64,000 nt of DNA from Sarcophilus harrisii (taxonomy: Eukaryota; Chordata; Mammalia; Dasyuromorphia; Dasyuridae), in NCBI RefSeq assembly GCF_902635505.1, contig NC_045426.1, forward strand, positions 333,116,374-333,180,373, read 5' to 3'. Under the pieces are notes generated by a model, which made no database searches, had not been told where the DNA came from, and was given only the letters and a program-made list of their open reading frames with translations. This document shows positions 1 through 11,596 of this stretch, in pieces. The position numbers and the translations under genes are program-made. The stretch's first letter is position 1. Every line of letters begins with the position of its first letter.

Positions 1-39
1 GTCTACTTTAATAGTTGAAGGAATGTAGAAAAAAAGGTC

Positions 40-172
40 ACTGAATGGGTGAGCTGTGTGACCTTGGCAAAATATTCAGCCTCTCTGAGGCTCCTTCATT
101 TCCCTTATTTGGAAAGTGGGTGGGGTTAGACACCATGGTTCTTTCTGATTTTAAGATTCTGTGATTGAAATG
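40..172 (+). mobile_element. MIR-type SINE fragment
   Basis: Contains the CORE-SINE order: AGCTGTGTGACCTTGGCAA, a degenerate CCTCA..TTTCC segment, then GGTTAGACACCATGGTTCTT and a tail of AAGATTCTGTGATT. The 5' tRNA-like head is missing. It is heavily diverged, which fits an old mammalian-wide insertion. Confidence 0.55.
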
Positions 173-258
173 AAATTTCTATTTTAACTCTGCCACTTGG
201 TATTTTGTATCTGTCTTTCCATTTCACTTTTGAAGGAACTCCTTGAGCTAGGACAATT

Positions 259-443
259 GTTGTTGTTTGTCCATGGTCAAGAGGACCATGACATCAGGGA
301 GGTGATACCATGACATGTGAATGAGTTGGGTTTAAGTGAGAGAGACTGTGCAAGATCACCTGCCTCACTCTCCCCTCCAGAGCCATCTGGATCCAACGGC
401 AAATATAGATCAGGACAACTGGAGATGGCTCTGGATGCAGTGG
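259..443 (+). mobile_element. Dispersed SINE-like element with perfect 14-bp target-site duplications
   Basis: The body runs from TTGTTTGTCCATGGTC through AAGAGGACCATGACATCAGG to GGAGATGGCTCTGGATG. It is flanked by identical copies of GAGCTAGGACAATT at 245-258 and 444-457. That duplication shows directly that the segment arrived as one insertion by target-primed integration. I recognise the body as a repeat common in marsupial DNA but do not assign a family name. Orientation is provisional because there is no A tail. Confidence 0.7.
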
Positions 444-799
444 GAGCTAGGACAATTATGGTACCCTGAAAAGCATCTATTGAATCACATATAAAGTCAT
501 TAAATATTTTGATGTACTGGGTGTGTGGGAGAAGAGAGGAGGATCTTTATATTCATGTAACTTAAAGTTTTTAAGTTGAGGAAACAAGACAAATAAGAAG
601 AAAGTTAGTATTATGACGGGACTTTGAAAGAGATTCTGAGCTTTCTTAGAAGATGTGACTTAAAAGACCGACTTAAAGAAATGGTTTTCCACACCATGCT
701 AAGTCATTATCCCATTGCCAATCTTCCATTGATGAGCCCTGTTCTCATCTAGATCAGTCCTCAGAAGATAGACGCATTGATGTACCCAATTTTTAGATA

Positions 800-1060
800 A
801 TTATAATAATAATAGTAATGCCTAACATATACTACTTTAAAGTTTGCAATGTTTTACATATAATATGTCACAATAGCCCAGTAAGATAGGTGCTATTATT
901 ATTATTATTATCATCATCTTCATCGTTCCCATTTTAGTGGGAATTAAAATTGTTGAGATTTTAGTTGAGAAAGCCAAGTTAAACAGAGGTCAAATGGTTT
1001 GCCCAGGGTTACACAGCCAGTTAAGTGTCAGAAGTTGAATTCTAACTCAATTGTTTCTGA
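800..1060 (-). mobile_element. MIR-type SINE, reverse orientation
   Basis: Read on the minus strand, it has the MIR order: TGTGTAACCCTGGGCAAACC, then the 3' half ending in the AT-rich TATTATTAT tail. On the plus strand this appears as TTTGCCCAGGGTTACACAGC near 1,000 and AATAATAATAGTAATG near 805. A short (ATT)n run at 893-912 lies within it. Confidence 0.6.
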
Positions 1061-1067
1061 TTCTAAA

Positions 1068-1330
1068 TGATAATAATGATAATAGTTAATGTTTACTATG
1101 TGTCAGGGGCTGTATTAATTATAATGACACTCTTATTTGATCCTCACAACCATCTTAGGTAGATGTAATTATTATCTCTGTTTTACAGATGAGGAAACAG
1201 ACAAATGAGATTAAGTGACTTGTCTCTTATCCATCTTTTGTGTGATTTTTCCTTAACAGTTACCATCACTCCAGTAACTAATCAAGGCTGACCCAAGGTC
1301 ATATCACTAGTGTCTGAGACCACATTTGAA
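1068..1330 (-). mobile_element. MIR-type SINE, reverse orientation, interrupted
   Basis: TTTACTATGTGTCAGGGGC, GATCCTCACAACCATCTTAG and TTTTACAGATGAGGAAACAG are the reverse-strand MIR blocks. The right part (CAAGGTCATATCACTAGTG) continues after about 60 bases of unrelated sequence, so the copy carries an insertion or is rearranged. Confidence 0.55.
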
Positions 1331-3227
1331 CTCTTCCACAATTTTCCTTCCCTTCTAAAACTTCCTATGACTGCCCTTCCCACTACTTTCTCAATGGAGA
1401 ACCCAGCAGCAAATTTTATAGGAAAAAATGAGATCATTTGTTGTGAACCTCTCCCCTCTTCCTCATCTCCTATCCCTCAGGAGTCTTCTGCCACTCTCTC
1501 TTCCTTCACCTATCTCCCACAATGAAGTGACCTTACTCCTTATCAAGGCTAATAATTCCTCTCCCTGTGCAAGCAACCCCATTAGATCTCATCTCCTTCA
1601 ACAGACCTCTCCTTTTTCAATCCTATTTTTTCTCTTATTTTAAAAAAAAAATATTTTTATTTTCCATACTTCCTTTCACTTATTTTCAATCTCTCCCTCT
1701 CTACTGGTTCCTCTCCTGCTGCCTACAAACATGTCTGTCTCCTCTATTCTGAAAAAAAAAACCTTCAGTCCTTCCATCCCTAAGTGTCATCTTATCTCAT
1801 CTGCCCTTTATAGCTAAACTTCTTGAAAAAGCAGTCTGCAGTAGTTGTCCCTACTTTCTCATCTTCCATTCTCTTCTTAACCCTGCATAATCTGGCTTTT
1901 AATCTTCTTATTTCACCAAAATTGTCATCTCCAAAGTTATTAATGATCTCCTAGTTTCCAAATCCAGTGGCCTTTTCTCTGTTTTCTTTCTTCTTGACCT
2001 CTCTGTCTTTGATACTCTTGATTATTGTCTCCTCTCTCTTCTCTGTAAGTTTTACAGTACATCATTCTCTCCTGGTTCTTGTCCAAGCTATCTGATTACT
2101 CCTCTGTCTCATTTGCTGTGTCCTCCTCTAGATCACATCCTTTAATTGTCAGTGTCCCCTAGGGTTTTGTCTTGGATCCTTTTTTCTTCTTCCTCTAAAC
2201 TACCTCACTTGTTGATCTCATCAGCTCTCGTGGATTTAATAACCATTTCTAGGCTGATGATTCTCAAATTTACCTTTCCTTCCTCAGTCTCTGCTGGCTT
2301 TACATCCCGGAATCTCCAGCTAGCTCCCTTTCAGACATCTAGAACTGGATGTCCAGTAGATATCTTAAATGTAATATGTCCAAAATAGAATTCATTATGT
2401 TTCCTATTATTGCAGGAAGTAATACCATCCTCCCAGTATCTCAGACTCTCAACTTAATAGTCATCCTGAATTCCTCATTATCTCTCACCCTCCATATCCA
2501 AGTTGTTGCCAAGGCCTGTTGATTTCATCCTGAATATGGATGAATATACTTTTTTTTCTTCTGCGGCACTGCCACTGCTATAAATGCAGGATTTCATTAC
2601 CTCATGTATCGATCACTGCAACAACCTTCTGGTGGGACAAGTCCCTTTCCATTCCAATCCATTCTCCATTCAACCACTGAGTGATTTTCCCAAAACAAAG
2701 TCTGATCATGTCACCTCTCTACTCAATACACTTCAATGACTCTTTATTGCCTCTTAGTATAAATACATGTTTTGTTTAGCATTCAAAGTCCTTCATAAGC
2801 TAGCCCCCTTCTATTTTTCTAGTATTCTTTCACCTTACTCTCTAAATGTACTCTTCAATCCAGGAACACTGGCCTTCCTGGACATAAACAAGACATTCCA
2901 TCTTTCAGTTACAGCTCCGGCTGTCTCTTAGTACCCGGAGTGTTTTTTCTCCCCTGCTCCTGACCTTCTAAATTTCCTTTAAGTTCCAACTAAAATCCCA
3001 TCTTCTACAGGACACTTCCCCAATCTCTCTTAATTCCGGTGCCTTCCCTCTTTTAACTATTTCCTTTTTATCTTGTATATAGCTTATTTTGTATAGATAT
3101 ATTTGTATGTTTTCTCCTCCATTAGATTGTAGGCATTGTCCTTTGCTTCTTTTTGTATTCTTAGTACTTAGCACAGTGCCTGATGCCTAGTAGGCACTTA
3201 AAAATGTTTATTGCATGACTGACTCCA
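1331..3227 (+). mobile_element. L2-family LINE (CR1 clade), 5'-truncated, with decayed reverse transcriptase
   Basis: This is the longest L2 copy in the window. Near 2,210-2,270 the translation resembles LVDLISSRGFN..F.ADDSQIYL, the L2 version of the reverse-transcriptase catalytic box, with a stop in place of the Tyr before ADD. Downstream are TCCAGTAGATATCTTAAATG and CAAAATAGAATTCATTATG, matching the L2 'S.RHLKLN.SKTE' region. The 3' end carries TTAGCACAGTGCCTGATGCC and TTTATTGCATGACTGA, the usual L2 terminus. Frames are broken many times. No target-site duplication is visible, as expected for an old copy. It encoded an endonuclease/reverse transcriptase for its own mobilisation and is inert now. 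Confidence 0.8.
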
Positions 3228-3857
3228 GGAAAATCCAATGCTCATGCCACTGTCCTGCTCCCTGGACTATTAAAAGAGCATTTTAATTGATCTTCCTGCC
3301 TCAGGTGTCTCCTCTCTCTAATCTGGCCTCCACACAACTCCAAAGTTTTTTCTAAAGTATATATTTGACTATGTCACTGCTTTGCTTAACAATGCACTCT
3401 AATGATTCCCTGTCATTTCTAGCATCAAATACAACTACCTCTTTTTAGCATTTAAACTTCTTTGCAACTTGTCTTTAACCTATTTTTTCAGCCTTAATTT
3501 ATTACTTGTTTTTCCTATTCACTTACTATATGGTCTAGCAAAACAAGCATTCTTTTAGTTATTCACATGCAACACTCCCCTTTAACTCTATGACTTTGCC
3601 CTGCTCTTACCCCACTTCTCTCTGCATTTTCTCCTAAGCTCTATTTCTTACTAAACTCAGTTTCTTTCAAAGTTCAGTTCAAGCATCATTTTCTATGTGA
3701 AGACTGAATTATTCTTCTCCCCTTCCAAAAAATTTACCTCAAACATATTTTGTACATATGTATATATACAAACATATATACATATATATGTGTAAACACA
3801 TAGACATATTGTCAGTCCCCATTAAAAGATGAAGTCCTTGAGGACAGGGATTGTAAA
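3228..3857 (+). mobile_element. L2-like LINE 3' fragment
   Basis: Begins at an L2-type internal point (CTGGACTATTAAAAGAGC, TTTTTTCTAAAGTATATATT) and runs through the C-terminal and 3' region to GATGAAGTCCTTGAGGACAG, the typical L2 3' untranslated motif. An ATAC/ATAT-rich stretch at 3,755-3,802 sits just before the end. It directly abuts the preceding L2 3' end, so these are two separate insertions in the same orientation. Confidence 0.6.
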
Positions 3858-4125
3858 AACACGCAAAACATATTTCCATAGTAGCCATGTTGCAAAAGAG
3901 AATGCAAACAAAACAAATCAATAAGAATAAAGAAAATAAAAAAGGATGCTTCAATTTGCATTCAGAATTCATTAGTTCTCTTTCTGGAGGTAAATAGCAT
4001 TTTTTTTTATCATGGATCCTTTGGCATTGTCTTGGATCATTATCTTCATCAGAGTAGCCAAATTTTTCATAGTTGATCATCTTTGGAATGTTGCTATTAC
4101 TGTATACAGTGTTCTGCTTCTGTTG
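3858..4125 (-). mobile_element. L1 3' UTR fragment, reverse orientation
   Basis: CAAAACATATTTCCATAGTA, GCATTCAGAATTCATTAGTT, TTCTCTTTCTGGAGGTAAAT and GTCTTGGATCATTATC match the reverse strand of an older marsupial L1 3' UTR. Related copies lie at 45,795 and 56,090. The poly-T end is missing. Confidence 0.6.
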
Positions 4126-4815
4126 AGCTATATTTTGAAAGAAAAAATTAAATAATTAAATATAGGGTAAGGAGGGAAAGACAGATGTCAAGCATGACTC
4201 TAGAATTTTGACTATGAAGAAGTGGTAGAATAATAATGCCCTTAACAGAAATGGGAAATTCAGGATTGTAGGTTTCATAATGGGGAGAGAGATTAGTTTA
4301 AGTTCATGTTAAGCTTGATTTATAGGTTATTGTGCCATTTTGAAACAGTCACAGTAATAAATTTTAAATGAGAAAATCTTTTATAGTTTGCAATAGATTT
4401 CATAGAAATTTTTACCTTGTGAAGATTGATATTTGATTGAATTGACAGAATTATATCATTCATTGGATTAACCACTGGTTGTAATAAAATTACTAGAACA
4501 TTAGATTTTTTCCACCTAATGATTTCATTGTCAATATGACAATTTCACAGGTGGCTGAAGAATTGCTCTTCTATCCGTATGTGAGTGATTTAGTGGAATT
4601 ATTAACCAGTGAAGTAAGGGCTCTGCTTCAACTCTAATCTTTGGTATTTCTAATTAATCTATCAAAGCCTGGAGGATCTAGTTTGATATACTACTAGAAG
4701 TTATGCACACTATATATGTTGAACTATTAGCAGATGGTGATTTTACTTTTGAGTATATTTTACAAAGTAGTCTCCAATACTTAATAGGGATATTGCGAAG
4801 AAAATGCCCTGTAAA
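4126..4815. other. AT-rich stretch with no recognisable feature
   Basis: I see no open frame with splice sites, no SINE A/B box and no tandem repeat here. It is probably old decayed sequence or unique intronic/intergenic DNA. Confidence 0.4.
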
Positions 4816-4817
4816 TC

Positions 4818-5560
4818 TCAAAGCAGTCAACAAGCATTTATTAAGAACTTATTATGCACCAGGCACTGCACTAAACACTTTTGATATAAAGAAAGGCAAA
4901 CAGTCTCTACTCTCAAGACATTCCTATGAGATAGACAGAATGCAAATAACTATATGTAAATAAGTTGTTTACAGGAGAAATTGTACCTAATCTCAGTGGA
5001 AAGGCCCTGTTATTAAGGGGGAATTGTTAGATCCCTCTTGCAGAAGATGGGATTTTACCTGACACTTGAAAGAAGTCAGAAGACAGAGTTAAATATACAT
5101 TCCAGTTGTGGGCAACAACCACTGAAAATACCTGGAATCAGGACCAGAAACTGGAGACCAGGATAAGAGACCTTATCCTCTCCCCATCTACCTCACCAGC
5201 CTGCATCCATATCCATGGAGAAGGAAGGGAAAAAGGGAGGAAGGGAAGAAGGAAGGAAGGGAGGAAAGAAGAAAAGGAGGGAGGGAAGAAAGAAAAGAAG
5301 GAAAGAAAGAAAGAAAAGAAGGAAGGAAGGAAAGGAAAGGAAAAATGGAAGGGAGGGAGAGAAGGAAGAAAAAAAAGAAGGAAGGGAGAAGAAAATAGAA
5401 AGAAGGGAGGGAGGAAGCACACATTTATTAAGTACTTACTATATGCCAAGATTTATGCTAAGTACTGGGAATACAAATTCAAATAAAAAAGAAAATCAGT
5501 CCTTCCCCTCAAAGAGCTTACCATTTTAATAGGGTAATATGACATACAAAAGGGAGCAGA
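4818..5560 (-). mobile_element. L2 LINE 3' end, reverse orientation, split by a purine microsatellite
   Basis: CAACAAGCATTTATTAAGAA and GCACCAGGCACTGCACTAAA are the reverse complement of the L2 terminus. GATGGGATTTTACCTGACAC is further upstream in L2. A second L2 reverse 3' end restarts at 5,421 (TTTATTAAGTACTTACTATA, GCTAAGTACTGGGAATACAA). Two L2 termini therefore flank the GA-rich tract at 5,215-5,420. Confidence 0.65.
5215..5420 (+). repeat. GGAA/GAAA polypurine microsatellite
   Basis: About 200 bases almost free of pyrimidines on the plus strand, built from GGAA, GAAA and GGGA units with no fixed period. The long frames that cross it in both directions (Lys/Glu/Arg-rich, or Phe/Leu/Ser/Pro-rich) are composition artefacts, not genes. 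Confidence 0.9.
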
Positions 5561-5607
5561 ATGGGAGTGGGCAATGAGATATGTTTTTGTTTTTTTTTTA
5601 ATTCAGA

Positions 5608-5822
5608 GGTGCAAGGAATCTGTGATTCAATGAAAAAGAATGCTGGATTTAGAGTTGGAGGATCCAACTTTAAAGTCTTCCTCTGTCACTTACTAATTAC
5701 ATGATTTGTTTAAATCATTTACCTTTTTTGAACCTAATATCCTCATCTCTAAAATGTGGGGAATTGGATTGTGAGGTCTCCAACGTGCTTTCCATCTCTA
5801 TATCTATGAAGCCACTGACAAT
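5608..5822 (+). mobile_element. MIR-type SINE
   Basis: GTCACTTACTAATTACATGA, a degenerate TTTAAATCATTTACC, then CCTCATCTCTAAAATGTGGG and a tail of GAGGTCTCCAACGTGC. Heavily diverged but in MIR order. Confidence 0.5.
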
Positions 5823-5877
5823 GCTTAATTGCTGTGTATATGGATGTGGTTTAAAAGACCCATGTGTAAGCATGTAA

Positions 5878-5985
5878 GAAAGCATTTATTCATTACCTGA
5901 TATGGAACAGTTACTTTGCTAAATGCTAGAGATGTAGAAAAACTGAGAAACAGTCTTTGACCTCAAATAACTTAGTAAAGAACCA
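5878..5985 (-). mobile_element. L2 3' end fragment, reverse orientation
   Basis: AAGCATTTATTCATTACCTG, TTTGCTAAATGCTAGAGATG and CAGTCTTTGACCTCAAATAA match the reverse of the L2 3' end. Confidence 0.45.
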
Positions 5986-6394
5986 AAAATCCTCTCTATC
6001 TTTTGTACATATAAAGATTTATTCTTTAATTTATAGCTGTAGTTGCCATTTGCAAAATCTGACACCAATTTTTGTTTTATTTTGTTTATTGAAAGCTTTT
6101 ACTATCCTCCTAAAATGACTGGTGGTGTATTCAAATCTAAATAGTTGAATACTAGACAATTATGCTACTACCTTTTCCAACTGTAATTCTTCTTTCTGAG
6201 GGTTTGAACCTAACATTACCTTTCCTACTTTGGATTGATACATAGGCATTGTTTTCATGCTTAAGCTTGAGACCAGGGTTGACAGAATGTTGTACCTGGA
6301 ACACTTCTCCTAGCAATCCTCAGGAAAACCTAGGACTAATATGCTTTGGAATTCTTTGAGCAAGAACACTGTTAATGTTAAACCTCTCAGAAGC

Positions 6395-6512
6395 ATAACA
6401 ATAGTCAGATTGTAAGTACCTGGACCACAAGGACTGTTTCATATGTGTCTTGTTACCTAGCACGGGGTCTGGCAGTAGTAGAAACTTAATGCTTTTTTTG
6501 TTGATTGATACC
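6395..6512 (+). mobile_element. L2 3' end fragment
   Basis: AGATTGTAAGTACCTGGACC, CTTGTTACCTAGCACGGGGT and TTTTTGTTGATTGAT match the last ~110 bases of L2. The 400 bases to its left (5,986-6,394) show nothing I can identify. Confidence 0.5.
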
Positions 6513-6514
6513 TC

Positions 6515-6660
6515 CAAAATGCTTAGAGAATTTTAATGTGTTTTCACAGGTGTCTTCTCATTTGATTCTCAAAGCAACCCAAGGGAGAAAAAAGAAAAAG
6601 GAATAATCATCCCCATTATAGTTGAGGAAACTGAGATTCCATGAGATTCTGCAACTATCA
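6515..6660 (-). mobile_element. MIR-type SINE fragment, reverse orientation
   Basis: CTCATTTGATTCTCAAAGCA, CATCCCCATTATAGTTGAGG and AAACTGAGATTCCATGAG are the reverse-strand MIR blocks. Confidence 0.5.
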
Positions 6661-6699
6661 AAAACAGAACTCATTGTCTTTACCTTCTCTTTTCTTCCA

Positions 6700-7540
6700 T
6701 CTACTCCTCCTTCAAAATTCCCTCTTTAAGTCAAGTATACCACTATCCTTCCAGTCAGTATTACACCTTTTTTCTGTTCCCCACTTCACAAACCTAAGTT
6801 AATACCAAATCTTGATGATTTTACCTCACTATCTTTCTCATTCATCTCCTTTGTTTTACTCAGACAGTCATGAATTTCATTCAAGCCTTCACCATCTCAT
6901 ATGTGGATCATTGCAGCACACTTTTTTCCCCCTGAGGCAATTGGGGTTAAGTGACTTGCCTGGGGTCACACAGCCAGGAAGTGTTAAGTATCTGAGTTCA
7001 GATTTGAACTGGGATTCTTCTGACTTCAAGGCTGGGGCTCTATCCACTGCACTACCTAGTTGCCCATGCAGCATACTTTTAATCGGCCTCCCGGCTTCCA
7101 ATCTTTTTTTTTTTTTTTTCCAATCCATCCTTCAGGGAGCTGCCAAAATAATCTTCCTAAAGTACAGATTTGACCACTTCACTTTTGTGGTCAAGAATTT
7201 TCAATAATTTCCCATTGCCTCTAGCATAAAAGGCAGATTTTTTTCTGGCAATTAAAGTCTTTCACAGATTGACTCCTGCTATTCTTCCAGGTTTGTTTCA
7301 AATTGTTTTCCTTCACAAACTCTATATTAAATGCCAATCTATCTGAATTACTGTTTCCCAAACTTAATATTCCATATCCCATCTCTAGACCTTTGCTCAG
7401 AACTTCACTCTGCATGGAATGCTCATCACCTTTGTCCCAGAGCCCCAACTCTCTCAGACCTCTGACCCTACTCCTGGTCCTTCACTTTGAGTCATCATCT
7501 AGAAAAGTAAACTTTATGGAAAAGGGACCCCATGTCTCTG
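6700..7540 (+). mobile_element. L2 LINE 3' part, interrupted by a SINE
   Basis: The left part ends CATATGTGGATCATTGCAG, the L2 position before 'CCTGCTGGTGGG'. The sequence resumes at 7,081 with CGGCCTCCCGGCTTCCAATC, followed by CTTCCTAAAGTACAGATTTG and the coding/3' region TTTGCTCAGAACTTCACTCTG. The 6,926-7,066 SINE sits exactly between the two halves. Confidence 0.65.
6926..7066 (-). mobile_element. tRNA-derived marsupial SINE, reverse orientation, nested in L2
   Basis: On the minus strand it reads from a head GGCAACTAGGTAGTGCAGTG to GCAAGTCACTTAACCCCAAT and TTGCCTCAGG. It is flanked by TGCAGCACACTTTT (6,912-6,925) and TGCAGCATACTTTT (7,067-7,080), a 14-bp target-site duplication with one mismatch. 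It is therefore younger than the L2 it interrupts. Confidence 0.85.
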
Positions 7541-7889
7541 CTATCACAACCAATGATCAAATGCCAACAGTAGGCAGGTAAGCCTAAGAGTGTGAGAATA
7601 GCAGTACTCTCTACCCCAGAATATCAGTCATGCTTCTAGCCCACTTTTCTCCCCCAGCCATTACCCAGCCATTACTCTTATGGAGCTCCAATCTAGCAAC
7701 TGAGAGTTCATGAGCAACATCCCTCACCATCCCTAGCAGCCACAACAACTAAAGACCCAGAAAGAAAATGCTGAGCATTGAAAAATGGTTCAACATTGAA
7801 AATGGATATGGTTTCATCTATGAAATGTACTTAAAGATGCATTATCATCTGCTTTGCTACTATACTCCAAGGACCACTGGGCCCTTCTA

Positions 7890-8255
7890 TACTACTTGCA
7901 TTGAAACCTCTACTTTTTGTCTTTTCCATTACAATATGAGCTTCTTGAAGGCAGGAACTACTTTCCTTTTCCCTTTGTATCTTCAGGGTTTAGCATGCTT
8001 TGCACATCAGTCAGTTGAATTCTTAAATCCTTTCGAGATTTAGCTCAAGATTAATTTTCTGCAGGAGTCCTAAAAGATCATTTTCTAAACCCCTAGTTAG
8101 GGTTCCTTAACTATCCCTCATTGTATGTTTTATTTATTTGCCTAAGTTCATGTCACATATAAGATCTTTGAAAGCAACCATATTTTTGGTTTCCAATTTT
8201 GTACTCTAATATCTTATACACAAAGGTTTTCATATTGGAAGAACTTTATAAATGT
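7890..8255 (+). mobile_element. L2 3' UTR fragments
   Basis: ATATGAGCTTCTTGAAGGCA, AGGAACTACTTTCCTTTTCC, then a second run with TTTAGCTCAAGATTAATTTT and TAAGATCTTTGAAAGCAACC, ending TTATAAATGTTTTTTCAAAT. It looks like two successive L2 termini. The gap at 7,541-7,889 has no assignable feature. Confidence 0.5.
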
Positions 8256-9268
<1,013 letters not shown>

Positions 9269-10201
9269 TCCTTCCGTGTGTTCTCATGAATAGGAGTTTT
9301 AAGATGAAATTGTAGGGCTGAATTAACTTTGGGTTCCTTAGAAATATAATAGAGCCAAGCTACTTGACATGACATTCAGCAAGGGAGCTGAATGATTTAT
9401 CCATCATTTGAAGAGTTTTTTAGAAAATTAACTCAATGGTTCAGAAGAACTAGAATCATGTGGAAATAGTGCACTATGACTTGAATCCTTTCCAATTCCT
9501 GGGGAGAATTAGGATGGGGAGTAGTATTTCCTAGGGAGTAGGAAAAAGTAGATATATGGCCCAAGAAGTCCCTGCATGATGGGAATGAAAAAAAAAAAGA
9601 TTCCTTTTTCTTGATAAAGGTTGATTTGCTTTATTGGTATAGGACTGGGGTCCCTCTTTTCTTTCATAGAGCTTCCAAGAATTCTAGTTTCAATATGCAA
9701 AATACTTTGTGAGTCTGCACTCATTCAGAATGATAGATCACAAGTACTCCTACCAATGTGTTACCTTTTTTTTTTTTTTTTTTTTTTGGAGTCAGTCAGA
9801 ACACATAATTAGTTCAAAGCAAACAAATTTAATGAAATAGTCTAGTAAGGAAAATTGCTATAGAACATGCCCCCCCCCCCCATGTATATAAGGTATACTC
9901 TTCCATAAATTTACATATTGTTGCTAGGGATCAAGCACCTTCAGAATAAATGTGAAGGTCCAAAGATAACTTAGACTTCCAATGGCCTTATGATATCTCT
10001 TTGTGTGTCTGATGAGTTCCCTAGGTCTACAACAAAATAGACTAAGGATCCTTGTCAGACATGTTATTCTATTGAGTTTTTTCTCAATTTTGTTGTGCTC
10101 TGGTAATGCATAGTTTCCATTGGATACTGATTCCTGCTTCTGTCTTCAGATATCATTTCTGGAGGAACAGCCAAGCCATTGAAGCTTCAGGTAGCTAGGG
10201 T
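9269..10201. other. No gene; homopolymer runs only
   Basis: Contains a 22-base T run at 9,766-9,787 and a 12-base C run at 9,870-9,881. The T run could be the tail of a reverse-oriented retroelement, but I cannot recognise a body next to it. Confidence 0.4.
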
Positions 10202-10218
10202 GTAGTGACTAGAATTTA

Positions 10219-11552
10219 TTTATTTATTTATCTATCCATTTATTTATTTATTTTTATTATAGCTTTTTATTTACAAGTTATATGCATGGGTAATTTTACA
10301 GCATTGACAATTGCCAAACCTTTTGTTCCAATTTTTTCCCTCCTTCCCCCCTCCCCCTCCCCCAGATGGCAGGTTGACCAATACATGTTAAATATGTTAA
10401 AGTAAATTAAATATAATATTAGTATACATGTCCAACAGTTATTTTGCTGTACAAAAAGAATCGGACTTTGAAATAGTGTACAATTAGCCTGTGAAGGAAA
10501 TCAAAAATGCAGGCGGACAAAAATAGAGGGATTGGGAATTCTATGTAGTGGTTCATAGTCATCTCCCAAAGTTCTTTCGCTAGGTGTAGCTGGTTCAATT
10601 CATTACTGCTCTATTGGAACTGATTTGGTTCATCTCATTGTTGAAGATAGCCACATCCATCAGAATTGATCATCATACAGTATGGTTGTTGAAGTATATA
10701 ATGATCTCCTAGTCCTGCTCATTTCACTCAGCATCAGTTCATGCAAGTCTCTCCAGGCCTTTCTGGAATCATCCTGCTAGTCATTTCTTACCTAACAAAA
10801 ATATTCCATAATATTCATATACCACAATTTATTCAGCCATTCTCCAATTGATGGGCATCCACTCAGTTTCCAGTTTCTGGCCCTTACAAACAGGGCTGCC
10901 ACAAACATTCTTGCACATACAGGTCTCTTTCCCTTCTTTAAAATCTATTTGGGATATAAGCCCAGTAGTAACACTGCTGGATCAAAGGGAATGCACAGTT
11001 TGATAACTTTTTGAGCAGAGTTCCAGATTGCTCTCCAGAATGTCTGGATGTATTCACAATTCCACCAACAATGTATCAGTGTCCCAATTTTCCCACATCC
11101 CCTCCAACATTCCGCACTCTCTTTCCCTGTCATTCTAGCCAATCTGACAGGTGTGTAGTGGTATCTCAGAGTTGTCTTAATTTGCATTTCTCTGATTAAT
11201 AATGATTTGGAGCATCTTTTCATATGGCTAGAGATAGTTTCAATTTCTTTGTCTGAGAATTGTCCGTTCATATCCTTTAACCATTTATCAATTGGAGAAT
11301 GGCTTGATTTATTATAAATTAGAGTCAATTCTCTATATATTTTGGAACTGAGTCCTTTATCAGAACCTTTGATTGTAAAAATGTTTTCCCAGTTTATTGC
11401 TTCCCTTCTAATCTTGTCTGTATTAGTTTTGTTTGTATAAAAACTTTTCAGTTTGATATAATCAAACTTTTCTATTTTGTGATCAATAATGATCTCTAGT
11501 TCTTCTTTGGTCATAAATTCCTTCCTCTTCCACAGGTCTAAGAGGTAAACTA
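10219..11552 (-). mobile_element. L1 LINE, 5'-truncated 3' end, reverse orientation, 17-bp target-site duplications
   Basis: Identical copies of GTAGTGACTAGAATTTA lie at 10,202-10,218 and 11,553-11,569. On the minus strand the insert holds the last ~290 codons of ORF2, a 3' UTR of about 430 bases with a polyguanine tract (the CCCC-rich run at 10,349-10,365 on the plus strand), and an A/TAAA tail seen as TTTATTTATTTAT. The 5' end is cut within ORF2, the usual result of incomplete target-primed reverse transcription. The perfect duplication and modest damage suggest a fairly recent insertion. Confidence 0.93.
10660..11540 (-). pseudogene. L1 ORF2 C-terminal fragment
   Basis: The longest open stretch is 10,945-11,514, about 189 residues. 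It includes [20 protein letters not shown], the Cys-rich segment [20 protein letters not shown] and [15 protein letters not shown]. These align with the C-terminal domain of mammalian L1 ORF2p (human: [49 protein letters not shown]). A premature stop follows YPK, and the frame then shifts before the final part, which would end at a TGA complementary to 10,660-10,662. It is only the tail of a non-functional protein. Confidence 0.92.
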
Positions 11553-11596
11553 GTAGTGACTAGAATTTAGTCCTACTAGGAGCAGGCAGAAAGTTC

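Noticed and set aside
5106-5529. Overlapping Lys/Glu-rich (plus) and Phe/Leu/Ser-rich (minus) open frames
   Set aside because: Produced by the GGAA/GAAA purine tract; open in several frames at once, which is typical of low complexity.
6812-7207. 131-residue plus-strand open frame
   Set aside because: It spans an L2 piece, a nested SINE and L2 again; the frame is accidental.
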